From NCBI RefSeq assembly GCF_004217315.1, contig NZ_SGWR01000002.1, forward strand, positions 922,414 to 986,413: a stretch of DNA of 64,000 nt. The letters are read 5' to 3'. Numbering within the stretch: the stretch's first letter is position 1; each line of letters opens with the position of its first letter. Under the pieces are notes generated by a model. The model was not told the origin of the DNA. It searched no databases and saw only the letters and a program-made list of their open reading frames with translations. This stretch comes from Corticibacter populi (GTDB lineage Bacteria > Pseudomonadota > Gammaproteobacteria > Burkholderiales > Burkholderiaceae_C). Made by a program: the position numbers and the translations under genes. This document shows, piece after piece, positions 7,274 through 17,484 of this stretch.

Positions 7274-10200
7274 TCAGCCCGGCAGGCCCAGATAGGGCCG
7301 CAGGTAGCGGCCGGTGAAGCTGGCCGGATTGGCCGCCACGGTCTCGGGCGTGCCCTGCGCGACGACTTGGCCGCCGCCCTTGCCGCCTTCGGGGCCCATG
7401 TCGATGATCCAGTCGGCCGTCTTGATGACGTCCAGGTTGTGCTCGATCACGACAATCGTGTTGCCGGCGTCGCGCAATTGCTGCAGCACCTGCACCAGCA
7501 GCGCGATATCGGCGAAATGCAGACCGGTGGTGGGCTCGTCAAGGATGTAGAGGGTGCGCCCGGTGTCGCGCTTGGAGAGCTCCAGCGCCAGCTTGACGCG
7601 CTGCGCCTCCCCGCCCGAGAGCGTGGTGGCGCTCTGGCCCAGGCGGATGTACGAGAGGCCCACGTCCATCAGGGTCTGCAGCTTGCGCGCGATCGTCGGC
7701 ACGTCCTGGAAGAAGGCCAGCGCGTCTTCCACGGTCATGTCGAGGATGTCGGCGATGTTGCGGCCCTTCCACTGCACTTCCAGCGTCTCCCGGTTGTAGC
7801 GGCGGCCGTGGCAGATGTCGCAGGGCACGTAGACGTCGGGCAGGAAATGCATCTCCACCTTCACCACGCCATCGCCCTGGCAGGCCTCGCAGCGCCCGCC
7901 AGCGACATTGAACGAGAAGCGCCCGGGCCCGTAGCCGCGCTCCTTGGCGGTGGGCACTTCGGCGAGCAGTTCGCGGATCGGCGTCATCAGCCCGGTGTAG
8001 GTGGCCGGATTGCTGCGCGGCGTGCGGCCGATCGGTGCCTGGTCGACGTTGATGACCTTGTCGAACTGCTCGATGCCGACGATGTCCTCGTGCGGTGCGG
8101 GTTCGGCATGCGCGCGGTAGAGGCGCTGCGCAACGGCCGCATACAGCGTGTCGTTGACCAGCGTGCTCTTGCCGGAGCCGGAAACGCCGGTGACGCAGGT
8201 GAGCAGGCCCACCGGGAAGTCGACCGAGACGTTCTGCAGGTTGTTGCCGCGCGCATGGATGATGCCGAGCCTTTGCAGCGCCGCCGCATCGCGCTGCGGG
8301 GATGGCTCTGGCGATGCGGCGGCGCCACGCTGGCCGGCGGCGCGCGGGAAGGCCTTCCCCTCGGCAGCCGGTTTGCCCGCGGCGGCCGCGTCGCCGCGCA
8401 GCGGCAGCCAGGGCGTGCGCCGCGCCGGCACCTCGATGCGCAGCGCGCCGCTGAGGTAGCGGCCGGTGAGCGAGGCCGGATCGGCGCAGATGGCGACATA
8501 GTCGCCCTGCGCCACGACCTGGCCGCCATGCACGCCGGCGCCCGGACCCATGTCGACGATCTGGTCGGCCGCGCGCATCATGTCCTCGTCGTGCTCGACC
8601 ACGATCACGCTGTTGCCGATGTCGCGCAGATGCCGCAGCGTGGCGATGAGCCGGTCGTTGTCGCGCTGGTGCAGGCCGATGCTGGGCTCGTCGAGCACGT
8701 ACATCACGCCGGTCAGGCCCGAGCCGATCTGGCTGGCCAGGCGGATGCGCTGCGCCTCGCCGCCCGAGAGGGTCTCGGCGCTGCGATCCAGGCTCAGGTA
8801 ATTCAGGCCCACGTCATTGAGAAAGCGCAGCCGCGTGGCGATCTCGCGCACCACCTTGGCAGCGATCTCGGCCTTGCTGCCGGCCAGCTGCAGCTGCTCG
8901 AACCAGTGCTGGGCATCGGCCAGCGTGTCGTGGCTGACATCCTGGATCGGCCGCGCCGCCGCGCCCTCGCCCAGCATCACGTTGAGCGCCTCGCGGCGCA
9001 GGCGCGCGCCGCCGCAGGTCGGACAGACCTGCGTGGCCCGGTACTTGGCCAGCTCCTCGCGCACCACGCTCGATTCGGTCTCGCGGTAGCGCCGCTCGAT
9101 GTTGGGCACGATGCCCTCGAACGGATGCGTGCGCACCACCGGCTTGCCCTTGTTGGGGCCGCTTTCGGTCACGTAGGTGAAGGCGATGTCCTCATCGCCC
9201 GAGCCGTACAGGATGATCTGGCGGATGCGCTCGGGCAGGGCCTCGAAAGGCGTTTCCTCGGCATCGAAGCCATAGTGCGCGGCCAGGCTCTGGATGTGGC
9301 TGAAGTAGTAGGCATTGCGCCGGTCCCAGCCCTTGACGGCGCCAGCGCCCAGACTCAGCGTCGGGAAGGCGATGATGCGTGCCGGATCGAACACCTCCTG
9401 CTGGCCCAGGCCGTCGCAGCCCGGGCAGGCGCCAATGGGCGAATTGAACGAGAACAGGCGCGGCTCCAGCTCGGGCAGCGTGTAGTCGCAATGCGGGCAG
9501 GCGAACCTGGCCGAAAAGCCGTGCTCGACGCCGCTGTCCATCTCCAGCGCGATGACGCGGCCGCTGGCATTGGTGCCGCCAATGGCCAGCGCCGCCTCGA
9601 AGCTCTCGGCCAGACGCTGGCGGATGTCGGGCCGCACCTTCAGGCGATCGACCACCACGTCGATGTCGTGCCGGTCGTTCTTCTGCAGCGGCGGCAGCGC
9701 ATCCTCGGTGACCACCTGCCCGTCGACGCGAAATCGCACGTAGCCACGCGCGCGCATGGCCTCGAACAGATCGGCAAACTCGCCCTTGCGGCCGCGCGCC
9801 ACGGGCGCAAGAATCATCAGCCGGGTGTCCTCTGGCAATGCCAGAACGGCATCGACCATCTGGCTGACGGTCTGCGAGGACAGCGGCACGTGGTGCTCGG
9901 GGCAATAGGGCGTGCCGGCGCGCGCATACAGCAGGCGCAGGTAGTCGTTGATCTCGGTGACCGTGCCGACGGTGGAGCGCGGGTTGTGGCTGGTGGCCTT
10001 CTGCTCGATGCTGATGGCCGGCGAGAGGCCCTCGATCAGGTCGACGTCGGGCTTGTCCAGCCGCCCGAGGAACTGGCGGGCATAGGCCGAGAGGCTCTCG
10101 ACATAGCGGCGCTGGCCCTCGGCATATAAGGTGTCGAAAGCCAGCGAGGACTTGCCCGAGCCGGACATGCCGGTTACCACCACCAGGCGGTGGCGCGGGA

Positions 10201-10417
10201 TGTCCAGATCGATGTTCTTGAGGTTGTGCGTGCGTGCACCGCGGATGCTGATGCTGCCCGCGTCGGCCGGCGTACCCGCGCAGCCACAGCCACAGCCACA
10301 GCCACAGCCTTGGCCTTGCGCGTGCGGCGCCGCGTCGGCGCCGGCGGACAGGGCCGGCGGCACATCATCGGGCAACACGTCGTCACGCGGAAATGTCTGG
10401 GAATGGAGATGATTCAC
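7274..10417 (-). CDS. uvrA: Excinuclease ABC subunit A (UvrA) with Gly-Cys repeat N-terminal extension
   Basis: DNA-damage recognition ATPase of nucleotide excision repair; it loads UvrB at lesions. Visible parts are two ABC modules with Walker [13 protein letters not shown] and [12 protein letters not shown], two LSGGEAQR signatures, Walker [12 protein letters not shown] and [12 protein letters not shown], and zinc-ligand pairs CPHC/CPGC and CEAC/CDIC. The family core begins at [12 protein letters not shown]. Ahead of it are roughly 50 residues containing five Gly-Cys pairs encoded by a hexanucleotide repeat (10281-10310). The start is uncertain: GTG at 10417 is used because no ATG lies nearer the core, but an internal GTG is possible. 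A Pro/Ala-rich linker separates the two halves. About 1047 residues is longer than most UvrA. Confidence 0.95.
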   Translation of the reverse strand: MNHLHSQTFPRDDVLPDDVPPALSAGADAAPHAQGQGCGCGCGCGCAGTPADAGSISIRGARTHNLKNIDLDIPRHRLVVVTGMSGSGKSSLAFDTLYAEGQRRYVESLSAYARQFLGRLDKPDVDLIEGLSPAISIEQKATSHNPRSTVGTVTEINDYLRLLYARAGTPYCPEHHVPLSSQTVSQMVDAVLALPEDTRLMILAPVARGRKGEFADLFEAMRARGYVRFRVDGQVVTEDALPPLQKNDRHDIDVVVDRLKVRPDIRQRLAESFEAALAIGGTNASGRVIALEMDSGVEHGFSARFACPHCDYTLPELEPRLFSFNSPIGACPGCDGLGQQEVFDPARIIAFPTLSLGAGAVKGWDRRNAYYFSHIQSLAAHYGFDAEETPFEALPERIRQIILYGSGDEDIAFTYVTESGPNKGKPVVRTHPFEGIVPNIERRYRETESSVVREELAKYRATQVCPTCGGARLRREALNVMLGEGAAARPIQDVSHDTLADAQHWFEQLQLAGSKAEIAAKVVREIATRLRFLNDVGLNYLSLDRSAETLSGGEAQRIRLASQIGSGLTGVMYVLDEPSIGLHQRDNDRLIATLRHLRDIGNSVIVVEHDEDMMRAADQIVDMGPGAGVHGGQVVAQGDYVAICADPASLTGRYLSGALRIEVPARRTPWLPLRGDAAAAGKPAAEGKAFPRAAGQRGAAASPEPSPQRDAAALQRLGIIHARGNNLQNVSVDFPVGLLTCVTGVSGSGKSTLVNDTLYAAVAQRLYRAHAEPAPHEDIVGIEQFDKVINVDQAPIGRTPRSNPATYTGLMTPIRELLAEVPTAKERGYGPGRFSFNVAGGRCEACQGDGVVKVEMHFLPDVYVPCDICHGRRYNRETLEVQWKGRNIADILDMTVEDALAFFQDVPTIARKLQTLMDVGLSYIRLGQSATTLSGGEAQRVKLALELSKRDTGRTLYILDEPTTGLHFADIALLVQVLQQLRDAGNTIVVIEHNLDVIKTADWIIDMGPEGGKGGGQVVAQGTPETVAANPASFTGRYLRPYLGLPG
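10281..10310. repeat. Five-unit hexanucleotide tandem repeat in the uvrA 5' region
   Basis: CAGCCA is repeated four times and followed by CAGCCT. Read on the minus strand it gives alternating Gly and Cys codons (GGC TGT) near the UvrA N-terminus. Copy-number change in units of six would lengthen or shorten the protein without a frameshift. Confidence 0.9.
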
Positions 10418-10542
10418 GTCTGGAGGCTGCACCAGAAAAAGCAGAACCTGACATGATACCCACCCTTGACCGCCCATGCCGCGGCACCGTCTCGTCGGGC
10501 AACCTGCGCACCTCGGCCGAGGCGCCGGATTTTGCTGCAGTT

Positions 10543-11052
10543 CTAGATCGGCGTGGTGATCGGCTCGAACGTGGCGAATCTTCCCCCCAGCCATCCAAGC
10601 GGCAAGGCACCACCGTCACGGCCAACGACTCCGGTCACCTCGCCGATGAAAAGGGAATGCGTGCCGAATGGAATCTCCATTCGGGTATCGCAAAAGATGG
10701 CCGCACATGCCGACGGCAAATAGGGAATGCCATCCCGACCGACCCAGTCGTCGGTCGAAAACCGCTCATCGCGACGCATGCTGTCGGAAAATGGCGCGAC
10801 CAGATCGACTTGGTCCACCGCGAGCAGATTGATGCAGTATTTGCCCGTGCGCGAGATCGGGCCACAGGCGCTGGCGGCATTGTTGACCGAGATCAGCATC
10901 GAGGGCGGATCCATCGAAACCGGAATCACCGCCGAGGCGGCGAGACCCACTGGCAATTTCCTGTCGAGATCGATGGTCGTAATCAAGGATATGGGCCCTG
11001 GCATTTTGCGCATGGCGGCCTTGAGGAGATCTCTGTATATGCTTTCAGTCAT
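10543..11052 (-). CDS. Flavin reductase family protein (partner of FMN-dependent monooxygenase)
   Basis: 169 residues of the flavin reductase-like (DIM6/NtaB, RutF-type) split-barrel fold. The order matches the family: start [41 protein letters not shown], then [15 protein letters not shown] and GKYCINLLA. Such proteins reduce FMN with NAD(P)H and pass it to a monooxygenase. It lies 153 bp downstream of an LLM-class monooxygenase on the same strand, the usual two-component pairing. The ATG at 11052 matches family starts; ATG 11100 is an alternative without a better ribosome-binding site. Confidence 0.85.
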   Translation of the reverse strand: MTESIYRDLLKAAMRKMPGPISLITTIDLDRKLPVGLAASAVIPVSMDPPSMLISVNNAASACGPISRTGKYCINLLAVDQVDLVAPFSDSMRRDERFSTDDWVGRDGIPYLPSACAAIFCDTRMEIPFGTHSLFIGEVTGVVGRDGGALPLGWLGGRFATFEPITTPI

Positions 11053-11205
11053 ATTCAATACCTGATTGATGGCTTCATCCAATCTTGTTCGGATGGGCAT
11101 GCTGCGTAATGGCACACGCTTGTCTTGTGCGCGCATGTCCGTGCGCCACAGAGGGCCACGGAGGAGCGCATCGCATTGCCCATCCGGTTTCAGAAAACGC
11201 GTGCT

Positions 11206-12528
11206 TCAGCTGTATTTCTCGACGCCGAGGTGATCGCGCAAATGCTGGCCCGTGTATTCCTTGCGGAAGATTCCGCGTTGCTGCAATTCCGGCACCACGA
11301 GACGCGTGAAATCTTCCACGCCCTGCGGGAAATGGGTGGGTACGGCCAGGAACCCATCGCAGGCGTCGTTCTCAAGCCACTCCTGCATCGTGTTGGCGAT
11401 CGTCGCAGGGGCCCCCACCATCTTCATGTAACTGCCTTCTGCAAACCGCCGCGCTGTTTGCAGAATGGACAGATTCTCCCGGCGCGCCAGGTTCACGATC
11501 GCGTCGCGATGCGATTTGCCGGCGTTCGTTTCCGGCAGATCCGGCATGGGCCCGTCGAGGTCGTAATCCCTGAAGTTCAGGCCTCCGGAATGGGGCATCA
11601 GGTGGGTGATCGCGAGCTCTTCGGGAATGAGGTCCCTCATGCGTTCACGGAACGCCTGCGCTTCCTCGTCGGTCTTGCCGACGATGGGAGTGATGCCCGG
11701 CAGCACCTTGATCTTGTCGGGGTCCCGGCCGAAGCGCGCCGCGCGTTGGCGAATATCCTCGCGGAACGCGCGGCTGGCCGCCATGTCCGTTTGCAGGGTG
11801 AAGACCACATCGGCCGTTCTCGCGGCCAGCTCCCGCCCCGGTTCGGACGAACCCGCCTGGAAAATGACGGGGCGGCCCTGCGGACTTCTGCCCATCGTGA
11901 GCGGCCCCCGAACCTTGAAGAACTTCCCTTCATGCCGGAGGAAGTGCATCTTGTCCACATCGAAGTAGACCCCGCTTTCCTTGTCGCGAATCACGGCGCC
12001 CTCGTCCCAGCTGTCCCATAGCCCGGTCACGACATCGATGAACTCGCTGGCGCGCTCGTAGCGCTCGGCATGTCCGAGATGGGCATCCAGTCCGAAGTTC
12101 TGCGCCTCGCTCTCGTTGAAGGAGGTCACCAGATTCCAGCCCACGCGTCCATTGCTGATGAAATCGATCGAAGCAAATCGGCGCGCCAGGTTGTAGGGCT
12201 CGTTGAAACTGGCGGTGGAGGTCGCCGCAAGGCCGAGATGCTTGGTGGCCATCGCCAATGCCGGCAGCAGCATCATCGGATCGAAATGGATCGACCGCGG
12301 GTTGGCTGCGCCATAGGTGTCGCCTTTCATGATGTCGTTGCTTCGGGGCACCGCCGCCTGGTCCTCGAAGAAGATGGCATCCAGCTTGGCTTCTTCGGCA
12401 AGCTTTGCCGCCCTGACATAGTGCTCGATACCCACATCCACTTCAGGAATGGCATCCGGCAGGCGCCAGGCGCCCAGATGCTGCCCCGGGAAAAGAAAGA
12501 GCGCCAAACTCATCGTTTTTGTCGTCAT
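11206..12528 (-). CDS. LLM class FMN-dependent monooxygenase, NtaA/SnaA/DszA family
   Basis: 440 residues, the normal length of NtaA/SnaA/DszA/DmoA monooxygenases. These use reduced FMN from a separate reductase and O2 to cleave C-N or C-S bonds, or to oxidise heterocycles. Family signatures are LALFLFPGQHLGAWR near the start, LDAIFFEDQ, TSTASFNEPYNLARRFASIDFIS, GRVGWNLVTSFNESEAQNFG and PVIFQAGSSEPGRELAARTADVVFT. The ATG is preceded by AAGGA at good spacing. It follows the LivKHMGF transporter on the same strand after 179 bp, and the flavin reductase follows it. Substrate unknown; the context points to an organic nitrogen compound. Confidence 0.9.
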   Translation of the reverse strand: MTTKTMSLALFLFPGQHLGAWRLPDAIPEVDVGIEHYVRAAKLAEEAKLDAIFFEDQAAVPRSNDIMKGDTYGAANPRSIHFDPMMLLPALAMATKHLGLAATSTASFNEPYNLARRFASIDFISNGRVGWNLVTSFNESEAQNFGLDAHLGHAERYERASEFIDVVTGLWDSWDEGAVIRDKESGVYFDVDKMHFLRHEGKFFKVRGPLTMGRSPQGRPVIFQAGSSEPGRELAARTADVVFTLQTDMAASRAFREDIRQRAARFGRDPDKIKVLPGITPIVGKTDEEAQAFRERMRDLIPEELAITHLMPHSGGLNFRDYDLDGPMPDLPETNAGKSHRDAIVNLARRENLSILQTARRFAEGSYMKMVGAPATIANTMQEWLENDACDGFLAVPTHFPQGVEDFTRLVVPELQQRGIFRKEYTGQHLRDHLGVEKYS

Positions 12529-12707
12529 CGATATGTCCTTGTTGGTTCAAAAAGTGTTCGAATACCTGAATGGGTCGTCAGAGGGCACCCCTGGAAAATC
12601 GGCGGGAGTTCACCTTGGATTCATCATGAAAGACTCCTTGCTGATGAAAATCAGAGAGAAAAGGGGAAACAGGTCGGCCTTGCATCATGCAGAGCTGGGG
12701 GTATGCG

Positions 12708-13412
12708 TCAGCCTCCCAGATAGGCCTTGCGGATGTCCTGGTTGGCCAGCATCTCGCCGGCGGTGCCTTCAATGACGATGTGTCCGTTCTCGAGCAGATA
12801 GGCGCGATCGCACATCTCAAGCGCGGCATAGGCGTTCTGCTCCACCAGGAGCACGGTGGTGCCCTCGCTGCGGATTTCGGTGATCAGGGCGAAGATCTGC
12901 TCGACGATGTTGGGTGCCAGCCCCAGGGAAGGCTCGTCGAACATCACCAGCCGGGGGCGCGACATCAAGGCGCGGGCAATGGCCAGCATCTGCTGTTCGC
13001 CGCCGGAGAGCGTCCCGGCCACCTGGCTGACGCGTTCGCGCAGGCGCGGAAAGCGGTCGAACATCTGCTCCATGTCGCGGCGCACGCGCTGGCGGTCCTG
13101 CCGGCGATACGCGCCCATTTCCAGGTTCTCGCGCACCGTCAGCTGCGGAAACACGCGCCGCCCTTCCGGGCAGTGGGAAATGCCCGCATCGATGATGGCC
13201 GCCGGCGTGGCACCGGAGATGGTCTCGCCATCGAAGACGATCCGGCCATGCGCCAGGGGCTCCAGGCCATTGATGGCGCGCAGGGTCGTGGACTTGCCGG
13301 CGCCGTTGGCGCCGATCAGCGTCACCAGCTCGCCCTCGCGCACCTCAAGGCTGATCCGGTCGATGCCGCAGGTCGCCCCATAGTTCACGGAGACTTGTTC
13401 AAGCTTGAGCAT
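12708..13412 (-). CDS. livF: Branched-chain amino acid-type ABC transporter ATP-binding protein LivF
   Basis: 234 residues. Walker A is GANGAGKSTT, the signature is LSGGEQQM, and Walker B is LVMFDEPSLGLAP, with the final AYLGG typical of LivF. It pairs with LivG to power a HAAT-family importer in the inner membrane. Its start overlaps the end of livG by 14 bp, indicating translational coupling. The name follows the family; the transported solute is unlikely to be a branched-chain amino acid given the catabolic neighbours. Confidence 0.9.
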   Translation of the reverse strand: MLKLEQVSVNYGATCGIDRISLEVREGELVTLIGANGAGKSTTLRAINGLEPLAHGRIVFDGETISGATPAAIIDAGISHCPEGRRVFPQLTVRENLEMGAYRRQDRQRVRRDMEQMFDRFPRLRERVSQVAGTLSGGEQQMLAIARALMSRPRLVMFDEPSLGLAPNIVEQIFALITEIRSEGTTVLLVEQNAYAALEMCDRAYLLENGHIVIEGTAGEMLANQDIRKAYLGG

Positions 13413-14181
13413 TTTTGATTCCCGAACCCAGGTAGGCCCGAATCACTTCGGGATTGCTTTGAATGTCGGCGGGCGAGCCCGTGGCGATCAGCCTGCCATA
13501 GTTGAGCACCACGATGTGGTCGGAAATGCTCATGACCATGTGCATGTCGTGCTCGACCAGCAGCACCGTCACGCCGCTGCCGCAGATGCGGGTGACCATC
13601 CGCTTGAAGTCCTCCGTCTCCGAGGGGTTGAGGCCCGCCGCCGGCTCGTCGAGCAGCAGCACGCGCGGCTTGGCCGCCAACGCCAGGCCCACGCCGAGAA
13701 TGCGCTGCTCCCCGTAGGACAGGTTGCTGGCCTGTTCATCGGCGCGGTGGTCCAGGCCGAGAAACTCCATCAACGCCTCGGCCTGCCCGCCCAGGCGCCG
13801 CTCCTCGGCGCGAAAGCCCGACGGGCGCAGCAGCGCCTGCAGCACACCCGACGTGCCCTGCAGGTGCAAGGCCGTCAGCAGGTTCTCCTTGACCGTGCAG
13901 TTCGGAAAGACGCTGGTTCTCTGGAAGCTGCGGATCAGGCCGTGCCGGGCCACCTGCTCCGGTGCCAGGCCGGTGATACTTTTGCCGAACAGCAGCACCT
14001 CGCCGGCCGTGGGCCGCATGTAGCCGGAGATCACGTTGAACGTGGTGGTCTTGCCGGCTCCGTTGGGGCCGATCAGGCTGACGATCTTGCCGGCAGGCAC
14101 GTCGAAGCTGACCTCGTCCACCGCCTTGAGGCCGGCAATGTGCATGCTGATGTTGCTGACGCGAAGGGCCGTCTCGCTCAT
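13399..14181 (-). CDS. livG: Branched-chain amino acid-type ABC transporter ATP-binding protein LivG
   Basis: 260 residues beginning MSETALRVSNISMHIAGLKAV. Walker A is GPNGAGKTTT, the signature is LSYGEQRI (typical of LivG), and Walker B is VLLLDEPAAGLNP, with H-loop VEHDMHMVM. The ATG overlaps the livM stop as ATGA (14178-14181). The frame stays open far upstream across livM and livH, but the start is fixed by this overlap and by family length. Confidence 0.92.
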   Translation of the reverse strand: MSETALRVSNISMHIAGLKAVDEVSFDVPAGKIVSLIGPNGAGKTTTFNVISGYMRPTAGEVLLFGKSITGLAPEQVARHGLIRSFQRTSVFPNCTVKENLLTALHLQGTSGVLQALLRPSGFRAEERRLGGQAEALMEFLGLDHRADEQASNLSYGEQRILGVGLALAAKPRVLLLDEPAAGLNPSETEDFKRMVTRICGSGVTVLLVEHDMHMVMSISDHIVVLNYGRLIATGSPADIQSNPEVIRAYLGSGIKNAQA

Positions 14182-15233
14182 GCGGCGCTCCTCGGTGCCA
14201 GGGCACGCTTGGCGGACTTGCCGGCCCCAGGCCATTTTCCGAACCGCTTGTGAACGGTGCGGCCCGCGGCCGGCACGATCCCCTGCGGCATGAAGATCAG
14301 CACGGCGATCATCAGCAGGCCATAGATGATCCACTGGACTTCCGGTGCAACCGTGCCGCGCAGCAGCTCCGGCAGCAGGCCGAACAACAGGCCCCCGACC
14401 ACCGGCCCCGCCAGGGTGCCCTTGCCGCCGATGATGACCATGATGATCATCGTCACCGTGAACATGAACATGAACACGTCCGGATCGATGATGCGCACCG
14501 TGTGCGCGTAGAGGCCGCCGGCCGCCCCGGCGATGGCCGCCGATGCCACCGTGGCGACGATCAGGTAGTGGGTCACCTTGATGCCCACCGAGCGGGCCAG
14601 GGTTTCGTTCTCGCGCAGGGCGATCATGGCGCGGCCGACGCGGCTGTGGACCATGGCGGCCACTACCAGGTAGGCGATGACGGCCACGGCCAGAATCAGG
14701 TAGTAGGTGGACTTCTTGGTCACGATATCGATGGTGCCGCCGGGCAGCCACAGGGTCAGCGCGGGAATGCTGTTGAGCGCCATGGGGCCCTCGGTCAGGT
14801 CGATCCAGTTCATGGCCACCATGCGCATCACCTGCGCAAAGCAGATCGTCACGATCACGAAGTACGCGCCACGCACCCTGAAGGCGACGCGGCCGATCAG
14901 CCCGCCCGCCAAACCGGCGACGGCGATGCCCGAGACGAACGCCACCCACACCGGCTTGGGGGCGACCACCCAGGGCTCGGCAAAGCCCGGCAGGGTGAGG
15001 TCGAACCCCAGGGCCAGCAACGCAGAGGTGTAGGCGCCGATGCCAAAGAAGGCAACGTGGCCGAGACTGAGCTGCCCGGTAAAGCCCAGCAGCAGGTTCA
15101 GGCTGATGGCCGCAATGATGAAGATGCCGGTCGACGCCATGATGGACAGCAGGTACGGATCGGGCATGAGCACGGGCACCAGCGCCAGCGCGACGGCGCT
15201 GGCGAGGAAGAGAATGGTCTTGAGTGGATGCAT
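14178..15233 (-). CDS. livM: Branched-chain amino acid-type ABC transporter permease LivM
   Basis: 351 residues, about nine to ten hydrophobic helices. The conserved LivM blocks are NLLLGFTGQLSLGHVAFFGIGAY, GAYFVIVTICFAQV and VHSRVGRAMIALRENE (cytoplasmic coupling helix), then GGKGTLAGPVVGG. It is an inner-membrane translocation subunit partnered by LivH, 6 bp downstream of livH and overlapping livG. The C-terminal tail is basic (WPGAGKSAKRALAPR). Confidence 0.92.
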   Translation of the reverse strand: MHPLKTILFLASAVALALVPVLMPDPYLLSIMASTGIFIIAAISLNLLLGFTGQLSLGHVAFFGIGAYTSALLALGFDLTLPGFAEPWVVAPKPVWVAFVSGIAVAGLAGGLIGRVAFRVRGAYFVIVTICFAQVMRMVAMNWIDLTEGPMALNSIPALTLWLPGGTIDIVTKKSTYYLILAVAVIAYLVVAAMVHSRVGRAMIALRENETLARSVGIKVTHYLIVATVASAAIAGAAGGLYAHTVRIIDPDVFMFMFTVTMIIMVIIGGKGTLAGPVVGGLLFGLLPELLRGTVAPEVQWIIYGLLMIAVLIFMPQGIVPAAGRTVHKRFGKWPGAGKSAKRALAPRSAA

Positions 15234-15239
15234 CGCCGC

Positions 15240-16112
15240 TTACCCCACACGCTGCTTGGTGGAAAAAATGCCCTGTGGACGGAAAGCGAGAATGGCCAGG
15301 ATGATCAGGAAGCCGAAGGCATCGCGATACGCCGTGGAAACATAGCCCGCGCCGAACTCCTCGACAAAGGCCAGCACGAAGCCGCCGATGGCCGCGCCGC
15401 TGATGCTGCCCAGGCCGCCCAGGATCACGATGGCAAAAGCCTTGAGGTTGACCAGATCGCCCATCGTCGGGCTGACGACGAACACCGGCGCCAGCAATGC
15501 CCCCGCGACGGCCGCCATGCACGAACCCAGCGCAAAGGTGAACATGTAGATGCGGGAGACGTTGACCCCGACGATCTTGGCGGCGTCCTTGTCCTGGAAG
15601 GTCGAGCGCATGGCCAGGCCGATGCGGGACTTCTCGATCATGAAATAGAACACCACCAGCAGCAGCACCGCCGTGCACAGCACGAAAAGGCGGATGGGGG
15701 AGATCGACACGCCCGCCCAGTGCAGCGACTCCGGGCCGAAAGGCGATTCCACCGCCTTGGCAATTCCGCCCCACAGCAGCAATTCCGTGTTCTGCATGAT
15801 CAGCATCAGCGCGATCATGATCAGCATGACCTCGTCCATGGATTCCAGCTTGCGCTTGCGCAGCAGCACGAACTCCACCGCCGCGCCCACCACGAAACCG
15901 AAGATGGCAGCCAGCACGAGCGAGCCGAAGAAGTTCAGGCCCATCAGCGAGACCAGGGCGTAGGTGACGTAGGCGCCCAGCGCATAGAACTCCCCATGCG
16001 CGAAGTTCACCACCTTCATGATCCCGAAGATCAGGGTCAGCCCGATCCCCAGCAGCGCATAGGTCGAGCCCAGCACCAAGCCGTTGGCAGTGTGTTGGAG
16101 AAACTGTTCCAT
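15240..16112 (-). CDS. livH: Branched-chain amino acid-type ABC transporter permease LivH
   Basis: 290 residues. The LivH opening is FLQHTANGLVLGSTYALLGIGLTLIFGIMKVVNFAHGEFYALGAY. The EAA-like loop follows (RIGLAMRSTFQDKDAAKIVG), then AFAIVILGGLGSISGAAIGGF. It is the second gene of the transporter operon, 168 bp after the solute-binding protein gene, with livM following almost immediately. Confidence 0.92.
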   Translation of the reverse strand: MEQFLQHTANGLVLGSTYALLGIGLTLIFGIMKVVNFAHGEFYALGAYVTYALVSLMGLNFFGSLVLAAIFGFVVGAAVEFVLLRKRKLESMDEVMLIMIALMLIMQNTELLLWGGIAKAVESPFGPESLHWAGVSISPIRLFVLCTAVLLLVVFYFMIEKSRIGLAMRSTFQDKDAAKIVGVNVSRIYMFTFALGSCMAAVAGALLAPVFVVSPTMGDLVNLKAFAIVILGGLGSISGAAIGGFVLAFVEEFGAGYVSTAYRDAFGFLIILAILAFRPQGIFSTKQRVG

Positions 16113-16280
16113 GTTGCAATCCGGTTGGCAGGCTCCCGTGCGGGGCCTGGTTGTTCATCGTGGCGGTGCAAGCGGCCAAGCGGCTAAACGGCGGGCCGCT
16201 GCCGAGGGGGCAAGGGGATGCAGGCAAATGGCAGGCCTTGCCCCGCAAGCGGGCTCCACCCGGCAGCGTGCCCGGCCCTG

Positions 16281-17441
16281 TCACTTGACCGAGGGAACGC
16301 CATCCTTGAGTTCGACCACGTACACGTTGGGCGCAGCCTGGCCGCTTTCCTTGCCCTCCGGGCCCACCTTGGCGAACGCGATGTCACCATTCACGCCAGC
16401 CAGATCGACCTTCCAGAGCGCCTCGCGGATGGCCTCCGGCTCGGCCTTGCCGGCCACCCGGATCGCCTCGGCGATCGTCAGGATGGCGTCATAGCCACGG
16501 AAGCCCTCGGTCTGCCCCGGAAAGTCCAGGCCCTTGGCCGTCCAGCCTTCCATGAACTCCTTGGCCACCTCGGGGTGCTTGGCCTTCTCCACCGCCCATG
16601 GCGCGAAGAACACCAGATGCTGGCTGGCATAGCCCTTGGCCGCCGGCGCCTTGAGCAGCAGCTCGGGGAAGGAGCCGCCGGTCGTGATGACACGCTGGGG
16701 CACCTTCTGCTCGCTGGCCTGGCGGATCGCCAGCGTCAGCTGCTCGATGCCGGACGTGATGATCAGGGTGTCCGAGCCCGTGCCCTTAAGCGCCGCCAAC
16801 TGGGCGGAGAGGTCCGTGGCATCGGCCGTCATGGTCTCCATGCGACCGATGGCGATGCCCTTGGCCTCGAACATCTTCTTGAACTCAGTGGCTGCCCCCA
16901 GTCCCCAGTCGTTGTTCACCGACAGGAAGTCCACCTTCTTGATGGCGGGGTCATAGGCATCGACCAGGCTGGCAAAGGCCTTGGCCTCCATCTCGGAGGT
17001 GGGGCTGGTACGGAAAATCCATGGGTTGCCAGCCGTGGTGATCTTGCCGGAGGAGGCCGTCTCGACCACCATGGGCACGCCATACTCTTCGAGCTTGGGC
17101 ATGACCGCCAGCGTGTAGGTGGAGCTCCAGGCCCCCATCAGAACGGGCACCTTGTCGCGGAGGATCAGCTTTTCCACCGAGTTGACCGCCTCGCGCGGGT
17201 TGGACTTGTTGTCCTCGATCACCAGTTCCAGCGGCTTGCCCAGCACGCCGCCCTTCTTGTTGATCACGTCCGCGGCGATTTTCGCGCCCTCGGTCACATA
17301 AGTTCCAGAGGCCGCAACCGCGCCGGTCAAGGGCTCGGAGATGCCGATCTTGACGGTATCTTGCGCCTGCGCGGTCATCGCCGAAGCCAGCAAGGCCGCC
17401 GCGCCGGCAAGATGCATGCGGGATGAACACTTTTTCTTCAT
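16281..17441 (-). CDS. ABC transporter substrate-binding protein, LivK/AmiC-like
   Basis: 386 residues. A signal peptide (MKKKCSSRMHLAGAAALLASAMTAQAQ, cleaved after AQA) is followed by a type I periplasmic binding fold: KIGISEPLTGAVAASGTYVTEGAKIAADVINKKGGVLGKPLELVIEDNKS. That start is typical of ligand-binding proteins for the LivHMGF class. ATG 17441 is chosen over one 39 bp upstream because it opens a proper signal sequence and is preceded by AAAGGA. A GTGGTATACCAC operator lies 44 bp upstream. Neighbours suggest an amide or ureide ligand; this is inference. Confidence 0.88.
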   Translation of the reverse strand: MKKKCSSRMHLAGAAALLASAMTAQAQDTVKIGISEPLTGAVAASGTYVTEGAKIAADVINKKGGVLGKPLELVIEDNKSNPREAVNSVEKLILRDKVPVLMGAWSSTYTLAVMPKLEEYGVPMVVETASSGKITTAGNPWIFRTSPTSEMEAKAFASLVDAYDPAIKKVDFLSVNNDWGLGAATEFKKMFEAKGIAIGRMETMTADATDLSAQLAALKGTGSDTLIITSGIEQLTLAIRQASEQKVPQRVITTGGSFPELLLKAPAAKGYASQHLVFFAPWAVEKAKHPEVAKEFMEGWTAKGLDFPGQTEGFRGYDAILTIAEAIRVAGKAEPEAIREALWKVDLAGVNGDIAFAKVGPEGKESGQAAPNVYVVELKDGVPSVK

Positions 17442-17484
17442 TGCTCGAAATCCTTTCAAACGTGGAAAACTGGCCTTCACTTAG

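Noticed and set aside
7262-10129. Very long plus-strand open frame opposite uvrA (about 955 codons), and similar frames opposite the acyl-CoA dehydrogenase and livHM genes
   Set aside because: They are antisense to genes with clear motifs, are rich in Ala, Arg, Gln and His as expected of high-GC shadows, and lack ribosome-binding sites.
10420-10435. CTG-N10-CAG upstream of uvrA as a LexA (SOS) box
   Set aside because: The interior is GC-rich (GAGGCTGCAC) rather than the alternating AT of real LexA boxes; the spacing match is likely chance.
10543-12528. A Rut-type pyrimidine degradation system (RutA/RutF)
   Set aside because: The monooxygenase reads as the NtaA/SnaA/DszA group, not RutA, and no RutB, RutC, RutD or RutE homologue is nearby.
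13399-16284. A single 961-codon minus-strand frame that could suggest a LivG fusion protein
   Set aside because: Only the last 260 residues resemble LivG. The rest is the out-of-frame reading of livM and livH, and an ATGA overlap fixes the livG start.
12708-17441. A true branched-chain amino acid transporter
   Set aside because: The subunit families fit LivKHMGF, but the regulator sites and neighbours (amidohydrolase, monooxygenase) argue for another solute, so names are kept as family labels only.
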